Assembly: GCA_002189035.1 (NCBI GenBank)
Contig: NEEC01000013.1
Location: 930,001 to 994,000, forward strand
Length of the DNA: 64,000 nt
Reading direction: 5' to 3'
Origin: Utricularia gibba
Taxonomy: Eukaryota; Streptophyta; Magnoliopsida; Lamiales; Lentibulariaceae
Under the pieces are notes generated by a model that made no database searches, was not told the DNA's origin, and worked only from the letters and a program-made list of their open reading frames with translations. The first letter of the stretch is position 1. The number at the start of each line of letters is the position of its first letter. The translations under genes were made by a program, and so were the position numbers. This document shows positions 21,193 to 33,613 of the stretch, in pieces.

Positions 21193-23612
21193 TCATGAGT
21201 GATGAGCCTTGAGAACTGCTTGATAAACCATGTCGATGAACTGATTGTCCTGTTCATATCAACAAATAAGGGAGGGAATCAATGAAGGAGCATGATGGCA
21301 CAGTATGGCCCAGGGCAAAAACTTAAACAACTACAACTGCGATAGACTTCGAGTCAACACGCTGTTTGGATGGTAAAAACAGCATTTTTGAGTGTTCAGG
21401 AGGATACTCTGATGTACTGAAGTTCGAGTAATAGTGCTATTAACAATGCGCGAGATTGGCAAAAAAAAAATAAAAACTGTACCTGAACAAGCATCTGGAG
21501 GGCGTCCCTGATCTTTTCTCTGTTCATAACCGGACCATAATTTGATGCGGGAGCTGGGGTAAGCGCAGGAGGTGGAGTTGGAGGTGGAAATGGCTGAAGT
21601 AGCGGAGTGCCATATGGTCGTTGTCCACTCACGCTGTAGCTCAGGGGTGGGGCAGTGGGAACAGAGGAAGTTATGGGTGGCATCATGAACGGGGATGTTG
21701 AAGGTGGTGATGCAAAAAAGGATGACGGTTTCACCAAATCTGCGGCATGTTTGATACTACCACCGGATTCTGAATTGTCAAGAATTGACAATAGAGGGTT
21801 CGGAGGAGGCAATTTGGAGGGTACGTGAGGTAATGGTAAGACAGGCAGAGAACCACCAGGTTGATCGGTTGGAACATTGGTTTGAGGTGATGGATATGGC
21901 ATTGCTACATTAGGAGCACTCCCAATGGTTGCAGGAGACTTTTCCGGGAGAGCTGACCCTGGAGACTGATATGCGTGTCCAGAGATTGCTGTAGGAGGAT
22001 TCCCCACATTTACAGCAGACTGCATGTATCACCCGCAAGTTAATTAACATGAATCATCAAGGAAGAATTTGGATTAATCATTGACTAGGATCTGTGTTCT
22101 AGAAAAAAAAATTAACAACAGCACAAATGCCCTAGATTACTGATCGGAGGTAAGCACCTATGCATGTAAATGTGCCAAGGAGTGCTTCAAATTGTATGCT
22201 TCTCATTTAATAAAACAATACATCTGGCATTTGATAAAACAGGCTTATTCCTCCGGGAAAAAAAAATATCAACCTTTTATCTGCTAGACTACAGTTTGTG
22301 GATGTGCTAATCATGAGGTCCTACATTTCGCTATTTGATCATGCAAGCAACATGAAGTTACGTAGATACTGAGCAGAGAAAAGGCGTACACTGAAAAAGT
22401 TTACAAATTTTCGGTCATCAGGAGTGTCTGAAGGACCATTGGACGAAGTAGATGATGGCTCCAAGGGACCATCAATCACTTCCATGGTCGGAACAGCTTC
22501 AAGTTCTTCAAATTCGCTAAAAGATCAAACCAAGGATGGAGTCAATCATTCAGAAAAGTACGGAAAAATCATAATCAGGAAGGAACAGGAAAAGCGCTTG
22601 TGTTGTACAACAATGATCAAGAATTCTAATTCATGCATACATTCATATAGTCATACCAAGAGTGGCTGCAATATCCAGAATACAAGTTTAACAAGTTTAT
22701 AGAATCAGAATAAAAAGGGATACCCATAAGACATACCTTCTAGAAGGAGAAATTTTTGTTTTTCCTGGCACCTTTGCATAGGCATTAAGTATCCTAGGAA
22801 ACAAACAAGACAAACGGGTTTTAAGCGTTAAACAACAGACAAAAGCATACTGTGAACAAAATGACTTGGTTCAGAAGACATGAAAGCAGTAAAATAAAGC
22901 CTAATTCTAGGTTTCAAAGATACAGAGCCAAAATCCACATACCTGGTGAACAAATTTGCAACCTCTTCACATTCATGTGCATTGTAGAACCATATGCCGT
23001 TTACCTCTTGAGAAGCATTTCGATATAATAGATATGGCACCTGCACCTCAAATTCGAAATCTTCCAGGAGATTCTCCACCAGATTATCTGCTCACATTTT
23101 GGGGTCAAGAAGTCAAATTACCTAAAACCATCAGACCTGCGGAAAGCCACAGGAATTTAATCAAAAGCGCCATATCCAAATTATGTACTAACCAGTACTC
23201 CGACGATTCATTACTATGAACTGAAACCTCGGCTGGGTATTCCTGATAAAATACGCAAATTAAAAAATAAAAACTGAAACTTATCCAGAAATAAACTAAA
23301 AAAAGCAACCAAATCACCTCACCTCTTAACGACAAAAAAGGATCCCTCAACATCCTTCCTACTCTGCAAACGCAAGTTCATCTCAAACATCAACAAGAAA
23401 AAAGAGCCTAAAGTCAAGGCAAGCATTTCTTCTGCGCAAAATATTGAACTTACCCACTGGCTTGTTTCGATGTTGAATTCATAAAAAGTGACATGAGCGG
23501 CGGTGAAGAGAATTTCTTCCACAAACGGATCAATTCGCTGCAAAACTGTCATATTCAGCAATTTGGTGCTCTTTTCGTCCAAGTTGGGCATCAATTTCCC
23601 GTTCTGCGACAT
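21193..23612 (-). CDS. DCP1: mRNA-decapping enzyme-like protein DCP1
   Basis: Activator subunit of the DCP1-DCP2 mRNA decapping complex in cytoplasmic P-bodies. Eight exons on the minus strand: 23612-23454, 23363-23323, 23242-23193, 23087-22943, 22793-22737, 22516-22390, 22019-21483 and 21249-21193. All phases close to 390 residues. The EVH1-type domain covers about 1-130 (MTVLQRIDPFVEEILFTAAH; later GIWFYNAHECEEVANLF). A long Pro/Ser-rich linker follows, then the plant-type C-terminal trimerisation helix (MNREKIRDALQMLVQ, DNQFIDMVYQAVLKAHH). The short exons 2 and 3 (41 and 50 nt) agree with the EVH1 fold sequence. It is convergent with VHA-E. Confidence 0.96.
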
Positions 23613-25384
23613 CCTCTAACGCACTTTCTCGACTCCACAGCCCTAGCGATCAAAATTGAGAGCAGACTACAAACCCAAGAAAACAAACCGAGGATAGCTA
23701 CTCAAGAAGCTTCTTTTTTCTTTTCCTTTTATACTCATTTTTTCACATTACTCAAGTTCTTCAAAAATTAATTAAGAAAAAACATAATTTGGATAAATTT
23801 CCGAAATGTTATTTGGTCTTCCGCTAGGCCAAACATCGCGTGCGGCGGCAACATCATTCCGTCGTTTCGTCGAGAACGATTTCCTGCAAATCCCTCTGCA
23901 TTCCCTCGCCTTCCTCTACGGTACGTTCACCGGCGCCGATTGCGGATGAAACCGCATCTCTCCGCCTGGATCGGCGTCCGCTCCGTAACCATCAGGCTTT
24001 GCAAAATTTTTATTTACATAATAATTTTATTTATAAAAATTATCTAAATATTTCTTTTTTTTAATTAATTATTTTTATTGAAATGTATTTAATATGATGT
24101 ATGAGAATTATTTTTGTGTTTATAAAATAATTTTTATAAACGAAAATAATATGCATTTACTAGAAATTATAATAAAATGAAATATAAATAATTTTATTGA
24201 CAATTTCATATTTATAAATACTTTTTAATTTTTTCAATATTATAAATCATAACATTTTTTTAAATAATAATATAATATATTTGAATATAAATTAGAATTA
24301 GAATATTCAAAATTTAGAAAATTCACATACTGAAACATAATATATATGTATGTACATAATCTATACTTTTATGTATCCTCAATAATACAATATGAACCCA
24401 ATTTCATATGATGGGGGGCATGAGATCAACAATACATACAAGATTAGGTTATATCATACATCATTATTATAAGTATCCGGGTGAAAAGTGTTCAATGAGT
24501 ATAAGTCAAAAAATAACTTATGCTCATTATGCTCTTGTTTGATGTTATATCTTATATGACTAAAATTTTCGAATTAGGTTATCATAGGGACCAAATGATA
24601 CGTCAATATGTATATATAATATAACAACGTCCATTTGAAATCAAGTGTCATGTTTATTTTTTTTATCACTAGAAATGTATGTAATTTTACATATGTTGCT
24701 TAAAAATTAGTCACATTCATGTGACCCTAAACTCTATGTTTAAAAAAAAAAGCCACATATGAATGAGTTATGTATAACTTACGTTCGTGTGGTTGTTTTT
24801 TATAATAAATAAACATTAACTACATATAAGTCACGTATATGTAATCTTTTTATATTAATTATTTATACAAATTATTTATTCATAAATTATTCATAATATA
24901 TATGTATATGTTATTTATATTAATTATTTACATCTATTTATTTTATAAAATAATTGATATTTTATATTTATATTATGTATACCTATTTTATTTTTTAAAC
25001 TCCTCAAATTGATCTATCAATATTCTTATATATTTATCAATAGTCTCACTTCTCAATTTTTATTCTCTTTTTTTTTTACATATATTTCATCAAAAACTTT
25101 CGAATACTTCTCATATTGTTAGAAAATCAAACTCATATTCTATGGAAATATGTGTATTATATGGCAGGAACATAATACAGTCAACTTACCAAAATGCAGA
25201 GTACGATCAGGATGTGCAAGAGCATCTTTGATTGAAAAAGCATGTGAGTCTCCACACATTTACATGAGATATAAATATAATAACAGACATAAATCCGACA
25301 CATTTGCACGTAAGCTCTCTTAGATGAGGCAAAACGTTTTTGGGATAGAACATGAGAATGAGCTATGACACAGAAGGTGCGCCA
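23613..25384. other. DCP1 leader/promoter, GC-rich orphan block, then AT-rich DNA
   Basis: 23613-23770 should hold the DCP1 5' untranslated region and promoter. 23830-24000 is an island of coding-like GC content that I cannot identify (see findings). 24010-25384 is strongly AT-rich with no supported gene. Confidence 0.45.
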
Positions 25385-25760
25385 ATTCAAGACTGCGAAT
25401 ATGTAATTTTAGATTAAAGTTGTCAGCCATGAGAAAGGGAGGTGTTATCACTATAGAATGATGCTTTGTGATCAAATTTGTAGTTGCGGAAAATGGACTA
25501 AGTATGATGTTCCATGTTCTCATGCTATTGGTGCTACTTAAAAAGTGAAGGTAAGTGCTGACGATGTTATTATTAGTCTCGATATATTGCATACTTTACG
25601 ACAAACATACATTAAAAAAGTTTTCAAACCTCTTGATTCTAATACTTATGTCCCCTACTTAGGCTAGACCTTGTACAATGATCCTGCACACCGTCGAACT
25701 ATTACTGGCAGACAATGTCGCACAAGAATACACGATGGATTGAGGAGTGAATCCACCACC
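25385..25760 (+). pseudogene. MULE transposase fragment with SWIM zinc finger
   Basis: Read on the plus strand with one or two frame breaks, about 25465-25550 gives CSCGKWTKYDVPCSHAIGA. This is the CxC...CxH SWIM zinc finger found near the C-terminus of MuDR/MURA transposases and FAR1-like proteins. The following sequence (ADDVIISLDILHTLRQTY...) resembles the usual post-SWIM region. The catalytic core is absent here. In-frame stops show it is dead. Confidence 0.75.
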
Positions 25761-26459
25761 AGCAGAATGGTTCGATAAATTCGATTTTTTCTGGTTTGAA
25801 AAACTTTGATTAATTGCTAGTTGGAGTTATTTATTTTTCATATTTTCTTTATGATTGTTTTCAAACTACTTCATAAAAGTAGCTTATTTGATAATGACAA
25901 AACACATCTACTCATGCCTATACTGTCGTGATAATAATGAATGAGTCGCATCATGTGGACCACTATATGGTGGTGGAAATGAGAATCTCTAATACGCATG
26001 TTCCCTCTCAGCACTAGACTGGCTCGATCTTACATAGGGTATCATGAACTTTGAGTAAAGAGGCGGTCAAATATATGACAGAGTGCTAGCCAAGAGTAGT
26101 GTTTGCACGTAGAAAGAATGAGCCTCGCATGCTGATGGTCTACTCGTTAGTGTTATATACTGCTCAAATAACTCTGTATTGAAATCCCCGTATGCTTGAT
26201 CCATGTGGATCTATGCAAGGTCATCATCACTAGGTAGCATTGATTGTTGTGCCATGAGCTACTAGTTCCATCCAAGCTGTTGGCTCATATCCTCATATGC
26301 CCACATTGCTTCTTGATCCCTGACACGAAATCTGTTTACTTGTGCGAGCTGAAAACAAACAATATATCATAAATCAGTTTACACGATCTAACTTATATTT
26401 ACACAAATGTTTATTTTACCACATAAGCTATCGGCTCTGCATCTCCACCTCGATATCTA
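25761..26459. other. Non-coding, between MULE and plant-mobile-domain remnants
   Basis: No supported gene. Probably decayed transposon sequence continuing from one or both neighbours. Confidence 0.4.
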
Positions 26460-27669
26460 TCACCCTTCTCTCATCTTCTTCCTATACAAGGTCATGTACG
26501 CCGCCTCAGACACTATGGGGATCTCATGCAATTGGAGAATGTGAGTGTGCCTAGATGCACACAAAGCTATATGTGCAGCATGCTCCACCGTCCAATCAAT
26601 ATCGTAGGAGTCTCTAATGAACTTATGTTCTACAAGATATTGATCTAGAAGGTGTGGAATAACACGGCCACATCCAAATTGGCGAGAAACTCGATCAAAG
26701 CAATGGGGCTCCACCCAAGGTGCATATATCATCGAACTTGCGTACTATCAAAGGAGTCCATTCAAACTATCTAATAAACAATGAAATATGTATTATGACA
26801 ATATGTACGATTCAAAGAAAATTATATTTATATGATAACATCATACATTGTCATTCACGCAAGCCAAATCAAGTATGTTGCGAATTGGCTTTCACTTGTG
26901 GAAGACCACATTTGAGTGATCGAACCAACCTTCGAACCTTCAACCATACATGGACGGTTTAAACCCCTCGCTCTCCCAACATACATCATGTGGGAAAAGA
27001 CGTTTCAGTGTAGAACGTAGAGATGAGATCCAAGTGTATGCTTACAGCTTCATAAAAACTATTATAATATGATAAATTTTAACATATATAATACTAGTAG
27101 AGAAAGCAAGAAAAAGGAACCTGAAGAAAAATATGGGCACCACTCATTGTAACGCACCTAAACGGATATAAATCAAGATGGCGATACAAATTCCCCAAAA
27201 CAGTTGTCCCCCAACTAGTGATCATCCAATGATCTTGATCTGCCATCCAATCAAGGACACTCAACTTGGCACGATTATCGGCGGCATCCTGGAAAAAAAC
27301 TCCACAACATACTAATAATACAATCGTATGAGCAAAACGTACAACTTCCTACTCGAGAGTCTCCACTATGATAGTAATGTATGTATCATCAATGTATGTT
27401 TGAAGGTCATTCATAATGAATTGTGAATCACCAACAATAAAGGTCTCATTCGACTCCTATCCAAACTGTTCGACACATAACTCACATCATTATTATATTG
27501 TGCGTTTTGTGTGAGCATGAACCATCGGTGCACCGTCAATACGAAGACCTCACACTATAAAAACATCTTGAAGGGTGATGGTGGACTCTCCATATGGTAG
27601 GAAGAAGGTGTCTGTCTTTGGACGCCATCTCCCTACTAGAGTTGTGAGTTGATTTGGGTCTAGTTCCAT
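26460..27669 (-). pseudogene. Plant mobile domain (PMD, MAIN-like / PP7-long-form-like) remnant
   Basis: Minus-strand remnant of the plant mobile domain, carried by MAIN/MAIL proteins and by several transposon families. It starts at the ATG at 27669 (MELDPNQLTTLVGRWRPKTD), then reads TFFLPYGESTITLQDVF near 27610-27560 and GLRIDGAPMVHAH after an in-frame stop, a middle part with SWGTTVLGNLYRHLDLYP (about 27220-27165), and an end with FDRVSRQFGCGRVIPHL (about 26700-26640). The order and motifs fit one domain. Stops and gaps mean no intact protein. Its position between two MULE fragments suggests that it was transposon cargo. Confidence 0.75.
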
Positions 27670-28334
27670 TTATAATATCTTAATAATACTATAAAACCCC
27701 AATCATCAAGATATCTCGCAGTCCTATTCTCTCACGATCTGTCTTCCAAGAATTTATAGCTGTGTTTGAGCTACATTATTTTATGGTTTGATTCCTATAA
27801 TAAATCATAAGTAGTGTATTGCTACTGTATATTCAACAAACTCGAATCCTCAATATACAAAAAAAATATTGCATATTTAATAAAAAATAGTAATAAAACA
27901 ATAACATATTATTTAATAAATAAAATATATTACTCAATAATAAAAAAATAATGAAAACATATTATTCATAAAAAGATCTTACATCAATTTGTAAAAAAAA
28001 TTAAAAAGAAATTCATAAGTACCATGTATGCAATAAGAAAAAATATGATAAATTAATAAACAAAATAATTAATCAAACAATATAAAAATTTAAATAACTA
28101 ACCTGATGTGTATTTAATGTAATCAAAAAATTTAAATGTCAAAACTTATAAATATAAAAATATATATAAAAACTTAGCAAAGTTACTCCTATAATCAAAA
28201 AGTTTTTCAATCAAAATTTACAAATATGAAGTAAATTTTTGAACATACAACATATAAAGGATGATAAAAGATATATATAAGATCAAAGGAATGGAAGGAC
28301 ATAGCGAAACAATGAAGTACCGTCAGGAATGAGA
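27670..28334. other. AT-rich non-coding DNA
   Basis: No gene seen; about 80 percent A+T by eye. Confidence 0.6.
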
Positions 28335-28515
28335 GGGGCGGATGCAACGAGGCGCCATCCATAGTGGCGTCTTATTGCAAGGCGCCATCATTGATGGTGC
28401 CATGCTGCACCCATTTCAAAGTGCCATGAGTAATGGTGTTCTAAAGCACGCATTTCCAAAGCACCATCAATGATGACGTGTATTTTCAAAGCGTCATCAT
28501 TGATGGCACGACACA
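28335..28515. repeat. Cluster of ~30-40-bp units, each containing a small palindrome
   Basis: About five diverged units in a row, each of the form GGCGCCATC-N5-GATGGTGCC or a variant (GCGCCATCATTGATGGTGCC is the clearest; later ones read AAAGCACCATCAATGATG and AAAGCGTCATCATTGATGGC). Each unit can fold back on itself. GC content is much higher than the flanks. It does not read as protein. Confidence 0.7.
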
Positions 28516-29484
28516 TTGTCGAGCCAGAAAACGCTACTAATAATAATGTATAATATTATTAATATAATGCATTTATTGATCAATATTATTTATATTAATT
28601 TTTACATGAAATGATAAATCACTAGTTGATGATGTGTTTAGCAGGGTGGAATTTGTAATATGTGAGAGGTTGTTGCAAGTTACCAAGGACAACGCGATAA
28701 GCGAGGAGACGGTTTCATGGAGTTGGTGTAAACTTTCAAATGACATTAATAGGATAACGTTTCTAAGAAGCAACGAAAAAATGTGCTTATAAAAGGTGAC
28801 ATTCATGCCACTTTATGATAGAAGAGAGAGAAAAAGAGTAATGAAATTATGTTTGATAAACAATGCACGAAAAAGACGATCAATTGGCTACACAGAAAAA
28901 GTTTTGTTGGTATGTTACGTGCTGCACATCAACGATTTGTTTAACACTTAGAGACAAATATTGTATTTCTGCTATAAACTTATATTGAATTTCATCATTG
29001 CTTGGGAGTTTTCAAAACCATGACGTTTTCTAGATTTCGAGTTTTATTTGGTAAATTTTACTCTTATTTTCCTTATTTTATAAACACATTTTTGGGCATC
29101 ACGTCAACTACCTTGTGCATACGTTGGGTATTTCAACGACGTTGAGATTTTTTTTCATCTCTATATTTCTAACATGAAAGATATATAAAATATCAAGACA
29201 CTAACAGATTCTCAAACTTGCTACACATTTGTTAATCTTGTAATGGCATGTGTGAATTGATTAAGAATTTTTGGCCCGTAGTTTGATTAAAATGATAAGA
29301 GATCGGCCGTGAATTAAAATATTTAAAGTGAAGAGATTTATCAAAATACAATTCAAATTCAACATATCATATTGAAAGATATGATTTATTTTGATATATG
29401 CAAACGTCTCACAACTAAGTTGTTTAGATATTTCATTGAAATGTGGATGACAAATATAAATATTATTATTATAAACAATAAATA
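28516..29484. other. AT-rich non-coding DNA between repeats and MULE core fragment
   Basis: No supported gene. May include decayed MULE sequence. Confidence 0.5.
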
Positions 29485-29703
29485 TTGTTATTAGTGATAC
29501 AGGTAGACATGACACACTTGTACGTAAAGTATAATTATAAGCTACTTGATACTGTCGCCATATATAGGGAATGCCACTCTTTTCCAATGGCGTATGCTCT
29601 TATCGACGAAGAAACAATACTTGCATGGACATCCTACAAACTACAGCTATTAAATGCGCATGCTATTCGTAGTCCTCATCCAATTTATATAATTAATAAT
29701 TAA
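29485..29703 (+). pseudogene. MULE transposase catalytic-core fragment
   Basis: The frame reads VDMTHLYVKYNYKLLDTVAI, then CHSFPMAYALIDEETILAW. This matches the MURA/FHY3 transposase core in which a D[GA]THL block leads to a (F)P(I/L)AFA(I/L)V(D/E)xE block. Only about 70 residues are left, and the SWIM finger expected downstream is not found here, so this is not one element with 25385-25760. Confidence 0.8.
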
Positions 29704-29977
29704 GAGATTGAATTACTAGGTGCATTAAATACCATCGTAACATTTTGAATATCTAATATAATTCATTTCTTCTATTTATGATAATTGTAATCAAATTATC
29801 TTATGCATAGTAGAAGCAAAAATATATATGCTCTAGTATAGGTGGTTAGACACACATCGTATGTTGAGAAATTTAATCATTTCCCAAGGATGATATATCG
29901 CACACATGTAGAAACACATGAGTATGTAATGGACATACTACAAAAAGTATGAATATTGTTGCAGAATGAAGAAGTAA

Positions 29978-30372
29978 TGTAAGGTCATGGGAATTGTGAC
30001 AGTTATGGTATCTCACATTGATTACGAACAAGAGAGAAGACATGCTTAAATAAAAGAATCCTCCTAATCTTGCACGATACCTTTTTCCTAGGAGGAGAGA
30101 ATGTAAAACTGTGAGGGTCAAGTACTAGAGCCAAACCCGAGTTCGTGCCCGAAGCGAACTATATCGTATAAGGCGAGGGTGAGTCATGACATTTGGTATC
30201 ATAGCCAAACTCGTACTCATACCAATAATGGGATGAGGTGGCACTCAGTTAGAATGTTGAGTATTTAAAAGGGGATGAATGTAAGACCCTATACCTTGTG
30301 ACGATTACGACATTCCACATTGGTTATGAGCGGGAAAGGGCACGTGCTTAAATACAAGAATCCCTCTTAATT
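29978..30372 (+). mobile_element. TRIM-like miniature LTR retrotransposon, 3' LTR truncated
   Basis: The left LTR is 29978-30191, starting TGTAAGGTCATGGGAATTG and ending ...TGACA. After two bases follows TGGTATCATAGCC (30194-30206), one or two changes from the tRNA-Met primer site TGGTATCAGAGCC. After a short internal part comes a purine tract AAAAGGGGATGAA (30267-30279), and at once the second LTR starts, TGTAAGACCCTATACC (30280). The LTRs align (CACATTG, GCTTAAATA, AAGAATCC) for about 90 bp; then the right one is lost. No coding capacity. The layout is that of a TRIM. Confidence 0.8.
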
Positions 30373-32356
30373 ACTTTAATTACATGTACAATTACTTTAA
30401 TTTCTATATACCACATTCTCAATTTAATCATTGGGCTTGGGCCTTGTGGATCAAATCATCATCCCATATTACTAATTTTTTAACCAACTTATGATTTTAA
30501 TTTAAAGACAAGCATCTTGAACAATTTCTAATTTCTTATGTGTATGACTTATTAGGCTTATTTTTAATCGGCATGAACTCCACTACCATACATGACTTAC
30601 TTTAATTGATTTTTATATTTGCTATTATGACTACAAATCACATCAAAACGATTAATGGAATTTATTGAGGGGAGCATCACCTTTCACCTACATCTAGTGC
30701 CAAGGTATAACATTCTCATATCCTCAATCTTCATAGCATATCTTGTTTAACTACCATTTTGATAATTGCATGCAACATTTAACAAAACAAAAGAGTACTT
30801 TGTAGATAATGTTACCGTTGCTCATAAAATGGTTTGACAACAAATTAAGTTTGCAAAAAAGGGTGAAGAGCTTTTTCATGTGAGTCTAATAATTTTTTAT
30901 ACATATGAATTGAAAAATACATTTGCATTGGTTCTACATGCAAAATTATCCACATCATCAACATCTCCAATAAAACATACAATTGTAGATTTTGATAAAC
31001 TTTTCAAATTTCACGCAATCATGCACAATAGATTCCTCTCTATTTCATGTATCATGTTATAAGATCATCTGTGATTCAATACCTAATTATCATTACTATA
31101 TAAGTATGTCAAACTTGTAGTATACTTTCACATAAGATTATCGATAAATTGTACTTGGTGAACGCAATTGCTTATACATACTTAAATGACTTTAACCTCA
31201 TATGAGATGAACCTCAATGTGACAATGCTCTCTTCTTGTTGGTATTGGATCTAATTAGACAAACATCGTCATTCTAGAAAAGATATAATGACTCAAGTAA
31301 ATGGACAAATAGAATGGGAAGTTGGTTAATCACACCATATAACATTGGCTCAATCTTGAAATTTAAAATAAGCAATACCAAACTAATGGTTGAGAGTTAC
31401 TACAATGTTTTAAAATACATGATATTACTCATATGTATTGAGACGCTCTCGAATACTAAATAGGATGGATGTATTTATACAAATTCTAAGCATTCATAAA
31501 TCTATTCAAAAATATTTTTCAAAAATAGATATTGATATTTCATATAAAATATATCATTTGTTTTGCAATGTATTATTTAAATGTATTTGTGTTGAAATTA
31601 TTAGTATTGTTTAAATATAAGTGACATAGATATTTTTCTTATATATATTTAACAAAAAAATATATGGGTGGACTTCTTAATTCAATTAGTGAAAATTTCA
31701 AAATAAATAATTAATAATTTTCATATGATTTTTTAATTAATAAGATTTTTAATTGAATTATAATTAATTAATTACTTGTAATACATTAATGTATATTATA
31801 CAATTTTCAATTATTAAAAAAATATTAAATATGATTAATCACAATTGAAATATAATTTAATTATACCTGAATTATGATTATATCATAATTTAAATTTATT
31901 TTTATTTTAAAAATATTGAAATTTAACTCAACTAATATTATAAATAATTTTAAATTTAATCATGATTTAACTATGATTTTTACACATTGAAATTCAATTA
32001 TAATAAATTTGTTATATTTTTTTTCATCATGATTTCTCTAATGTTTCGAATGGATTTTATGAATGATAAATCCTTTAAAAGCGTTTCAAAAAAAATTTTT
32101 AATTTTATTATATTTTTTGTATTATATTTAATATTTTCTTTTTTTGGAATAAAACAACGTGCCTTTTCTGGGCAAACATAGGTTTAATGATTCAGAGCTT
32201 ATGGTTCAATTGCGACGTGGCTATGGGAACACCCAATGACACGTCTAGTAGTTTTGGTGCGTAATAAATGATTCCCAATTAAAATTACACCCCATTTGCT
32301 GTCGAGGACTGAAATCCCCCAAATTACTCCATCGTCTTAACCCTCGCCGCCGCGGA
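30373..32356. other. AT-rich intergenic DNA
   Basis: No gene seen. Very AT-rich from 31480 on. The last 100 bp are GC-balanced and should carry the leader of the LEA_2 gene. Confidence 0.6.
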
Positions 32357-32908
32357 ATGGGAAAACGCCGGGAATTCAGTTGGGGATCGGCCCTGATCGG
32401 CGCCGCCGCTGCCGCCACGGCCGCTCTCATGATCTCCGCGAGGCCGCGTGACCCCACATTCCACCTGGTATCCATCGACCTCACCTCCTTCAAGTTCCAA
32501 TTCCCTGTCGTGGACGCCGAGCTCATCTTCAACGTCCACGTCAGGAACCCTAACGCCGTCCCGATCCGCTACTCCGACGCCGAGATGTCCATTTTCTACG
32601 ACGGTTCCCTCCTTGGCTCGGCGCTCGTCGAGGCTGGATCCCAGCCGCCCCGCTCTTGTCAACTTCTCCGACTCCCGGCGCGGCTCAGCGGCCTGGAGCT
32701 CGCCAATCGCGCCAAGAAGTTCGCGGCGGACGTTGGGCGTCGGGAGATGGTTCTGGAATCGGCGGTGGACATAAAGGGCGCCGCGAAGGTGCTCTGGTGG
32801 GACCACGGCTTCAAGGTGCACGTGGACAGTCACGTGGTTGTAGACCCTGTCTTTCTTGACGTTATTGATCAGGAAAACAAGTCCTCGTTGGACATTTATG
32901 TGAAATGA
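32357..32908 (+). CDS. LEA_2 domain protein (NHL/late-embryogenesis-abundant superfamily)
   Basis: Single exon, 183 residues. A short basic start (MGKRR) precedes an Ala-rich hydrophobic segment (about 9-28), a possible membrane anchor, followed by one LEA_2 domain (about 34-175) with the family-typical block VHVRNPNAVPIRYSDAEMSI and a Gly-containing turn YDGSLLGSA. LEA_2 proteins fold as a fibronectin-like beta-sandwich. Members such as NDR1/HIN1-like and WHy proteins act at membranes in stress and defence, but the specific role of this one cannot be read. The coding region is much richer in GC than its surroundings, explaining long shadow open frames in other frames. Confidence 0.86.
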   Translation: MGKRREFSWGSALIGAAAAATAALMISARPRDPTFHLVSIDLTSFKFQFPVVDAELIFNVHVRNPNAVPIRYSDAEMSIFYDGSLLGSALVEAGSQPPRSCQLLRLPARLSGLELANRAKKFAADVGRREMVLESAVDIKGAAKVLWWDHGFKVHVDSHVVVDPVFLDVIDQENKSSLDIYVK

Positions 32909-33613
32909 ATCAATCTCAATGTTCTAAAAAAACCCGAATGTTTAGGCCAGGAGTGGCTGAGCATATTTTAAATTCCATATTCCTGGTTTTTATTATAATA
33001 TACAATTTTGAGGCAAAAAAACAATACGAAATTCCTCGGCAATTTCGAACATTGGCAGTGAGGTCATGTGGCATTTTGTTTGTGGAAGGAGAACACCAAA
33101 CCAGCAGCAGCAAAAGCAGAATACCGGCTACAGATCACTCTTGACTGCGCTTGTGGATGGAGTTTCCCGTGATACACAAAAGAGAGCATCAAGAATGCTG
33201 ATGGTGAACACAACTAGATGCTGTATGGGATCCTGGCCCAGAAATATGCTCCCCAGCAAGCGTTGAACCGATTAGTAGCAAGAAAATTCTTCACATATGC
33301 GCTTGGATATGACACAGATGCAGCATTTGGCAATGACCTTGAGCGATGACCTATTCATAAATCTTGTAACATCATCTTTACCCGTTTCCATAAATGCTGA
33401 TGTGGCTCGGAAATAGAGTAAATATTTTCGGAAATCAGTAGTCACCGTTCTTCGTTTTTCCTGAAACGAGAAAGTGAAAAGACAGTTTTAAAAATAGAGT
33501 AAAGCGGAGAAGATGCAAAGTTTGGCAGGGAAGATGCACCCAAAAAATCGTCGCAATACACACCTGAGGATGGTGTAGGAGAACATAGCTGAAGTGTGTG
33601 GCATGTGGCACGG
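32909..33613. other. LEA_2 3' region and unassigned coding-like block
   Basis: No gene supported. 33060-33350 has balanced composition and short open frames but no motif that I recognise; it may be the transcript's 3' part or an old gene fragment. Confidence 0.4.

Noticed and set aside
28335-28515. Possible CRISPR array
   Set aside because: Plant nuclear DNA; the units diverge, spacers are absent and no cas genes are present.
32324-32833. 169-residue minus-strand frame over the LEA_2 gene
   Set aside because: Shadow of GC-rich coding sequence; no motif, while the plus frame has a complete LEA_2 domain.
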